A stretch of 21,290 bases of DNA. It comes from Candidatus Falkowbacteria bacterium CG23_combo_of_CG06-09_8_20_14_all_49_15 (GTDB taxonomy: Bacteria > Patescibacteriota > Patescibacteriia > Patescibacteriales > UM-FILTER-48-10). Shown piece by piece: positions 16,583 through 21,290 of this stretch; position 1 is the first letter of the stretch, and every line of letters begins with the position of its first letter. Made by a program: the position numbers and the translations under genes. Under the pieces are notes generated by a model that did not search any database, was not told where the DNA came from, and saw nothing but the letters and a program-made list of their open reading frames with translations. Location: the NCBI GenBank assembly GCA_002771615.1, contig PCSD01000047.1, forward strand, positions 1 through 21,290, given 5' to 3'.

Positions 16583-16650
16583 ATATTATTCCAGTATTTC
16601 AAAAAAAATTTGAGAATAAAAAAACTAAAAAATAGGGTTAAAAATAATAT

Positions 16651-16962
16651 TTATTTATTTGTCTTTAAAAATGGCAAAAGGCGTTGAATTTCCCCCCTGA
16701 TGATTTCGCCTTCATATTCCCCGCTATGGGCGTGTGTCCCGCCGCCATAGCTCGGTCTTTTCTGATCCAAATGCAGATTAAAGACCGCCTGCCCGTTTTC
16801 CAGCAATAGATAGATATGGAAACGGGGGTAATCGGCGCTGGTCAAATGGCGCGCGTAACTTTCCTGGCCGCTACGCCGGTCAATTTGGTAATGATAACCG
16901 GCTTGCCTCAGACAAATCGGCGCCGGCGCCGGCAAATCGGCCAGGGGAATAGAAATGCGCAT
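16651..16962 (-). CDS. Small His-rich protein of unknown function
   Basis: 103 residues. I do not recognise a named family, although the C-terminal pattern is familiar from hypothetical proteins of candidate-phylum bacteria. The protein has six His. The most notable part is HLDQKRPSYGGG (from His64), then HAHSGEYEGE (His77, His79), a Gly-turn region that could bind metal or form an active site. RFHIYLLLENGQAVFNLHLD suggests a beta sheet. There is no signal peptide, membrane segment or Cys pair. ATG 16962 is chosen over an upstream in-frame TTG at 16980. It precedes dnaG by 68 bases on the same strand. The 150-base gap upstream shows no convincing promoter, only a short TCTTCC/GGAAGA inverted repeat at 17020-17033. 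Confidence 0.65.
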   Translation of the reverse strand: MRISIPLADLPAPAPICLRQAGYHYQIDRRSGQESYARHLTSADYPRFHIYLLLENGQAVFNLHLDQKRPSYGGGTHAHSGEYEGEIIRGEIQRLLPFLKTNK

Positions 16963-17112
16963 AGGAGTAAAAATAAACAAATAATCTAAATTTTATCATC
17001 ATAATTCTGACTCTGCGGCTCTTCCCTGGAAGAATATCATACAATCAGACGCCCGGGTAAGTCAAATAAGTTTCCTTTTTTGCTGAACTGACAGCGGCCG
17101 GGAAGAATAATC

Positions 17113-18237
17113 TTAATCTGCGATCAAAGCGCGATATCCGGCAAAAAATTTTTCATTGGAAAAACGGCCTGAGACGATCGCCCGGCCTTTTTCGCCCATC
17201 TCTTTCGCGCCTTCCGGATTGCTCAGGATCATCTCTAATTTCTCCGCCAAATCAAATTCATCCCCGGGCCTGAACAACAAACCGTTTTCGCCGTCTTGGA
17301 TGATGTCCGGTATGCCGCCGACATTAGAACCAATCAATGATTTTCGCGACATCGCGCCTTCAATCAAAACCCGCCCTAACCCTTCGGACAGAGACGGCAG
17401 GACAATGACCGACGCGCGGCGCATCAGATCTTTGACTCCGGAGAGGAGCAAATGGCCGGTAAATTCAAGCTGGCCGCTGATTTGGAGCTTATGCGCCAAT
17501 TTTTCCAATTCCGGCCGGTAAGGACCGTCGCCGGCCACTACCAGTTTATACGCCGGGAAACGGTTTTTTATTGACGCGAAGGCGGCCAGCAAAAATTGGA
17601 CGCCTTTCAGGCGGTAAAGCCAGCCGACATATAATATGATCGGCTCATAGCTGATTGCGGTTTTATCGGCAAAGATGTCAAGGTCGGTGAAGGTCGGGAA
17701 TTTGCAGAAAGGCTTGTCCGGCGCATATTGCCTGGCCTGCTTTTCCGTGGCTGAAGAAATCACACGGATCTTGTCCGCCCGCCGCAGGGAAAACTGTCCG
17801 AGTTTTTCCAACACTTTCCTGATCAATCCCGCCAGGGGAATCCGGTGGTAATAAAAAGGCGCGCTCACCCAGTCGCCATGGACTTCCACGACCAGTTTCC
17901 GGCCGGTGAAAATTTTCAATAAAGCCGCCACCAAGCCGTCCCAAGCGGGCGATTGCGCGATCAAGATATCAATCTTCTCTTGTTTGATTATCTGATTGCC
18001 CAAGATCAAAGCCCGCAACAGCCAAAGCGGCACGCCGATCTTACCGAAAATTTTCGGGATTAAAAAAAAGCGCGCGCCGTATTTTTTTGTTTGACCGCGG
18101 CCGCGGGCCAGCACGAAGACTTCCATATCCCGCCCCAAGCCGATAAATTTTTTGGCCAAGACCGCATTATCAACCGCTAAATCATAATCGGTTAAACCAA
18201 AAAATAAAACTTTGGGCCGATGGGCATTGATTACCAT
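17113..18237 (-). CDS. GT4-family glycosyltransferase
   Basis: 374 residues. It is a GT-B fold retaining glycosyltransferase. The N-terminal half starts KVLFFGLTDYDLA and has VVEVHGDWV. The C-terminal half has ILYVGWLYRLKGVQFLLAAF, LVVAGDGPY, LEFTGHL, and the donor-site E-x7-E motif in PSLSEGLGRVLIEG, followed by GSNVGGIPDIIQDGENGLLF. These are the hallmarks of the family that builds capsule, O-antigen or glycolipid chains. It is the last gene of the 21127-to-17113 block, 76 bases after the previous glycosyltransferase. Its start ATG 18237 has no Shine-Dalgarno. No terminator is obvious after its stop. Substrates are unknown. Confidence 0.92.
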   Translation of the reverse strand: MVINAHRPKVLFFGLTDYDLAVDNAVLAKKFIGLGRDMEVFVLARGRGQTKKYGARFFLIPKIFGKIGVPLWLLRALILGNQIIKQEKIDILIAQSPAWDGLVAALLKIFTGRKLVVEVHGDWVSAPFYYHRIPLAGLIRKVLEKLGQFSLRRADKIRVISSATEKQARQYAPDKPFCKFPTFTDLDIFADKTAISYEPIILYVGWLYRLKGVQFLLAAFASIKNRFPAYKLVVAGDGPYRPELEKLAHKLQISGQLEFTGHLLLSGVKDLMRRASVIVLPSLSEGLGRVLIEGAMSRKSLIGSNVGGIPDIIQDGENGLLFRPGDEFDLAEKLEMILSNPEGAKEMGEKGRAIVSGRFSNEKFFAGYRALIAD

Positions 18238-18313
18238 GTTGCTATTGGAATAATAAAAAAATTTTCATCTATCCAAACACGCTTTAAACATTTCTACTCT
18301 GTCTCAAGTTCCT

Positions 18314-19462
18314 CTAAGTAATTCTGGCAAAATATACTTGATGTTCAGCGGCCACATCACGCCAACTTCTTTTTTCCAACAATCCGGATTTAATCTTATT
18401 CTCTATCGCGGCGCGCTTTTGTTTGTCCAATAAACAAGCAATTTTGTCTTTTAAATCATTAACATCTAATGGATTGTATAAAACGGCTAAATTTTTAATC
18501 TCAGGCTCCAAACCGTTTTCTTGCGTCAATAAAACCGCTTTACCCGCAGCCAAACTCTCTAAAGCTAAATTAGGACTTATTTCACTGAGCGAAGGAATAA
18601 CGACAAAAAGGCTGCGTGCGATTATGGCCAACAGTTCTTTTGTCCGCACGGCTGGTTGTAAAAGCACTCTCTTCTCAAGTTTTTGCTCTGCGATCATTTT
18701 TTGCAAATTACTCCTTTCCGGCCCTTCGCCATAAATCGCCAAGATAGTGTCCTGAGTATCAAGGGTTTGCCACGCGGTTAAAAGCCGCGCCAAATTTTTT
18801 AATTTCAATAAACGGCCGGCAAACACCACTTCCTTTTTAAATGGCGCTAGCCGCGCCGGACCAGCCACGTGACACGGATTCGCAATGATCGCGGTTTTTT
18901 CTTTTTTCAGGCCGAAATAATTTGTATAAATGTCTCTCTGCCAAGCTGTGGAAAAAATTATTAACTTAAAAAATTTAAGCGCAACACGCAAAAGGAAAGC
19001 GCGCCATTTTTCCGTCTGAGGCCAGTCGTCGCGATGCTCGTAATACGCCGCTAACGGTAAGACGGTACGGCCAGCTTCCACGGCTTTTTCCCATAACCAA
19101 TCGCCGCCCAAACGCAAAACCGCTGGACAGCCGCGTAATCTTGCCGCCAGCCCGGCCGGCAGACCGGCGCTCAAAGGATCAAGCGCGTAAATTATATCAG
19201 ATTTTTTAGCTAAGCGCCAAGCCGCGAGAAAATATTTACCATATCTGCTCAGCTTATCCTGCCGACGACTAACTTTAATAATCTTTTTCTCCGTTTCTTC
19301 TGTTACGCCAGTCTCTTGATTGTCATCGCCATAAGTTAAAATAAGCACCTCCCAACCTAGCCTAACCAGCTCCGTGGATAAATTACGGGCGTATGTCGCC
19401 GGACCGCCGATGTCCGGTGGATAGATGCCGGTTGCGATTAAAACTTTTCTTCTTTTTTCCAT
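18314..19462 (-). CDS. GT4-family glycosyltransferase, lower GC than neighbours
   Basis: 382 residues. The N-terminal domain begins KVLIATGIYPPDIGGPATYA, with the Gly-rich acceptor loop. The C-terminal domain shows VVFAGRLLKLKNLARLLTAW, ILAIYGEGPER, and an E-x7-E motif in PSLSEISPNLALESLAAGKA. Here the usual EGxG is replaced by EISPN, a form common in GT4 subfamilies. The gene is poorer in G and C than its neighbours: 24 of 60 in bases 18541-18600 and in 18961-19020, against 33 of 60 in 20461-20520. This suggests later acquisition or replacement. It lies 36 bases after the GtrA-like gene. The start at ATG 19462 is preceded by an A-rich stretch. Confidence 0.92.
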   Translation of the reverse strand: MEKRRKVLIATGIYPPDIGGPATYARNLSTELVRLGWEVLILTYGDDNQETGVTEETEKKIIKVSRRQDKLSRYGKYFLAAWRLAKKSDIIYALDPLSAGLPAGLAARLRGCPAVLRLGGDWLWEKAVEAGRTVLPLAAYYEHRDDWPQTEKWRAFLLRVALKFFKLIIFSTAWQRDIYTNYFGLKKEKTAIIANPCHVAGPARLAPFKKEVVFAGRLLKLKNLARLLTAWQTLDTQDTILAIYGEGPERSNLQKMIAEQKLEKRVLLQPAVRTKELLAIIARSLFVVIPSLSEISPNLALESLAAGKAVLLTQENGLEPEIKNLAVLYNPLDVNDLKDKIACLLDKQKRAAIENKIKSGLLEKRSWRDVAAEHQVYFARIT

Positions 19463-19498
19463 TATTTTTTGATCATATCATTTTTATGCCGGCCCCGG

Positions 19499-19951
19499 TC
19501 ATTTTTGGATTTGCCTGAATATTACATAACGATAAGCAAAAAAGCTGAAAATCGCGACCGAAGCGCTTGCCAAAGCCTGGGCCAGAAGATAATACAAGCC
19601 ATAATGATCAACCAGGACATACATGGCGGCGCCGTTAATGAACAAATTCATCAGGCCAACCAGAAAATAAACCGGCATCTGCCAATAAAGACGGCTGTGG
19701 CCGGCATCCCGGAAAGTCCAAATTTTATGCGAAAAAAAACTGATGAAATAAGCGGCGACAAAAGCGCTGGAAGTGGAAATCAAGTAATGCACTTGCAAGC
19801 CGCTGGTCAGGCAAAAAACCAAAATGAAATGGACACTGGTCGCAAAACCGCCGCTTAAAACATATTTAATGTATATTTTATATCGATCAAAAACACTGTA
19901 TAAAAACGAAAATTCGACCGATAGCGATTTTTTTATCTTCTGATAAGCCAT
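19499..19951 (-). CDS. GtrA-family membrane protein
   Basis: 150 residues with four hydrophobic segments (~27-50, 56-75, 90-110, 118-140), as in GtrA. Family members are thought to help move polyprenyl-linked sugars across the inner membrane or to support glycosyl transfer. Signatures are YVLSGGFATSVHFILVFCL at the first helix, the loop HKIWTFRD after the second, and the ending FFAYRYVIFR. It sits between GT4 glycosyltransferases at 18314-19462 and 20009-21127, 36 and 57 bases away, which supports a lipid-linked sugar role for this block. Whether it flips a specific lipid-sugar is not shown by the sequence. Confidence 0.9.
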   Translation of the reverse strand: MAYQKIKKSLSVEFSFLYSVFDRYKIYIKYVLSGGFATSVHFILVFCLTSGLQVHYLISTSSAFVAAYFISFFSHKIWTFRDAGHSRLYWQMPVYFLVGLMNLFINGAAMYVLVDHYGLYYLLAQALASASVAIFSFFAYRYVIFRQIQK

Positions 19952-20008
19952 AATATCCGTCCAAAGCTAATATTGAGCGGTCACCCGGGCAGAGAAAAAT
20001 AATTGCGG

Positions 20009-21127
20009 TCAGCGGCTGGTTGATCTTTCATAAAGCGCCTCGTAGCGCCGGACAATATCCGCCCAGGCAAATCGTCGCGCCGCGCTCAGGCCATTCCGCT
20101 TAATTTTTTCCGCCAGCGCCCGGTCGGTAAGGAGTTTTATTACGGCCGAGGCAATGGCTTCGCTGTTTTTCGGTTCAACCAGCAGTCCGCTCTCGCCGTC
20201 CAGGATAATTTCCGGTATGCCGCCGACATTCGTGCCGATCGGCGGTACGCCGCAGGCCTGCGCTTCGATAAAAACAATACCCAATCCTTCTGCCAAAGAC
20301 GGACAGACAAACACTGAAGAACGGGCGATTTGGCCCAATGCTTGATCGTGCGGCAGGCTGCCCAACAAGCTTACCGAAGCACTGATGCCAAGATCCTGTA
20401 TTTGCCGGGCTATCTCAGCTTGCAAAACACCTTCGCCGACCAGGATCAATTTGGCGGACGGAACCTTGGCGAGTACCAACGGCCAGGCCGCCAATAAAAA
20501 TTGGTGCCCTTTTTCCCAGGAAAAACGTCCGACGCAGATAACCTGGCTGAGCTTTTTTTCTTCTTTAATTAAGGCGATTTTTTCCCAAGCGACTCCGTTG
20601 GGAATGACCGAAATTTCCTCTCGCCGGCGGCCGAATCTTTCGGCCCGCTTGGCTAAAAAAAGACTGATCGCGGTCAATAAATGGGGAGCGCGATGGATGG
20701 CGCGCCAAAAAACCCGCAAAAAAAACTGCTTCTTTTTTTTCTGGTCGTCAAGATCGCCGCTTTGCAGGGTTAAGACGCGCCGAGCGCGAGGATAAAGATA
20801 TTTCAATATGACCAACGCGCCGCCGGCATAACTTTCCATCACCGCGTGGACGATATCCGGCTGAAGTTTGCTCGCTAATATAGCGGCTCGCCAGGGGAAA
20901 AACAATTTTCCAAAAAAATTTACTTCCTTGCCCACCCGCTTGATCGTGTAATGTCCTATTTCCTCCAAAACCGGCAAATTATCTTTAAGCTGGGAAGTAA
21001 TTATAGTTATTTCGTATTTATCCTGCAGCCGTTCGGCAATTTCCTTCACCATCTTTTCCGCCCCACTCCAATACGGCTCATAGACCAAAGAAATCAAAAC
21101 CAATTTTTTCTTTTTAAAATTTTCCAT
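20009..21127 (-). CDS. GT4-family glycosyltransferase
   Basis: 372 residues. The N-terminal half has LVLISLVYEPYWSGAEKMV with an acceptor loop, and VLTLQSGDLDD. The C-terminal half has VICVGRFSWEKGHQFLLAAW, LILVGEGVL, VSLLGSLPHDQ, and the E-x7-E motif in PSLAEGLGIVFIEAQACG, followed by GTNVGGIPEIILDGESGLLV. It is very similar in layout to the gene at 17113-18237, although the N-terminal halves differ, as expected for enzymes with different acceptors. It is the first gene of its block within the window. The 163 bases upstream are AT-rich and contain a heptad repeat but no convincing promoter (TATGAT on the minus strand at 21203-21198 lacks a good -35). Confidence 0.93.
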   Translation of the reverse strand: MENFKKKKLVLISLVYEPYWSGAEKMVKEIAERLQDKYEITIITSQLKDNLPVLEEIGHYTIKRVGKEVNFFGKLFFPWRAAILASKLQPDIVHAVMESYAGGALVILKYLYPRARRVLTLQSGDLDDQKKKKQFFLRVFWRAIHRAPHLLTAISLFLAKRAERFGRRREEISVIPNGVAWEKIALIKEEKKLSQVICVGRFSWEKGHQFLLAAWPLVLAKVPSAKLILVGEGVLQAEIARQIQDLGISASVSLLGSLPHDQALGQIARSSVFVCPSLAEGLGIVFIEAQACGVPPIGTNVGGIPEIILDGESGLLVEPKNSEAIASAVIKLLTDRALAEKIKRNGLSAARRFAWADIVRRYEALYERSTSR

Positions 21128-21163
21128 ATATCAACACGATCATTCGCTTACAAGGGCGTATTA

Positions 21164-21198
21164 ATTTTCAATTTTCAATTTACGAATTTACAATTAAA
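21164..21198. repeat. Degenerate seven-base tandem repeat
   Basis: Heptamers ATTTTCA, ATTTTCA, ATTTACG, AATTTAC, AATTAAA run head to tail, the first two identical. The tract lies upstream of the glycosyltransferase at 20009-21127. The remaining bases to 21290 hold no gene I can support. Confidence 0.55.
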
Positions 21199-21290
21199 TC
21201 ATAATAAATTAACTTAGTTTCTAGAATTTAACGCAACAGTATTGTTAATTAGTTGATTAAATACTTCATAAGGTTTTCGAAATCCCAGGG

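Noticed and set aside
16583..16650. Promoter for dnaG in the T-rich gap
   Set aside because: Several partial -10-like words (TATTCT, AATAAT) exist, but none has an acceptable -35 at the right distance.
15263..16687. 474-codon open frame on the plus strand opposite dnaG
   Set aside because: It lies wholly antisense to a clear primase gene, shows no domain pattern, and is the kind of long shadow frame that biased codon use produces.

Overview
The window looks like chromosome from a Candidate Phyla Radiation (Patescibacteria/Parcubacteria-type) bacterium. Supporting signs are small secreted proteins of kinds common there (lamin-tail domain, tandem short surface repeats), a dense block of cell-surface glycosyltransferases, a dnaG-rpoD pair with no rpsU, an almost complete lack of Shine-Dalgarno sequences, and AT-rich spacers with short repeats. 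UGA is used as an ordinary stop (rfbA and the glycosyltransferase at 8488-9357), so this is not the UGA=Gly code of Gracilibacteria/Absconditabacteria. The lineage is inferred from gene content, not from a marker tree.

Bases 1-4336 (plus strand) carry four genes. The first is the 3' part of a large repetitive adhesin/tail-fibre-like protein, low in GC. Next come a secreted lamin-tail protein, a secreted protein with two copies of a ~47-residue repeat, and a GNAT acetyltransferase. Bases 4556-6352 encode the translational GTPase TypA/BipA, closed by a strong bidirectional terminator at 6396-6421, where the gene direction switches.

Everything from 6505 to 21127 is on the minus strand. Read in the direction of transcription there are three blocks. 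(1) 21127 to 17113: three GT4 glycosyltransferases and a GtrA-type membrane protein. (2) 16962 to 13363: an unrecognised 103-residue protein, DNA primase DnaG and the housekeeping sigma factor RpoD, closed by a terminator at 13301-13325. (3) 13180 to 6505: rfbB, rfbD and rfbA (dTDP-sugar synthesis), then four GT2 glycosyltransferases in tandem, led by a near-consensus sigma-70 promoter with a 17-bp palindrome in its spacer. Blocks 1 and 3 together suggest synthesis and assembly of a rhamnose-containing (or other dTDP-deoxysugar) surface polysaccharide. The epimerase gene rfbC is not in the window.

The most unusual feature is how genes begin. Only one of the 16 complete genes has a strong Shine-Dalgarno sequence. 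Six have four to seven T residues immediately before ATG. At four genes (2954, 3629, 4556, 11998) a stem-loop ends 0-12 bases before the start codon. At two of these (GNAT and rfbD) a promoter lies just upstream, so the predicted mRNA would be little more than 5'-hairpin, U-run, AUG. I see no tRNA, rRNA, CRISPR array, insertion sequence or prophage, and no gene-free stretch longer than 300 bases.
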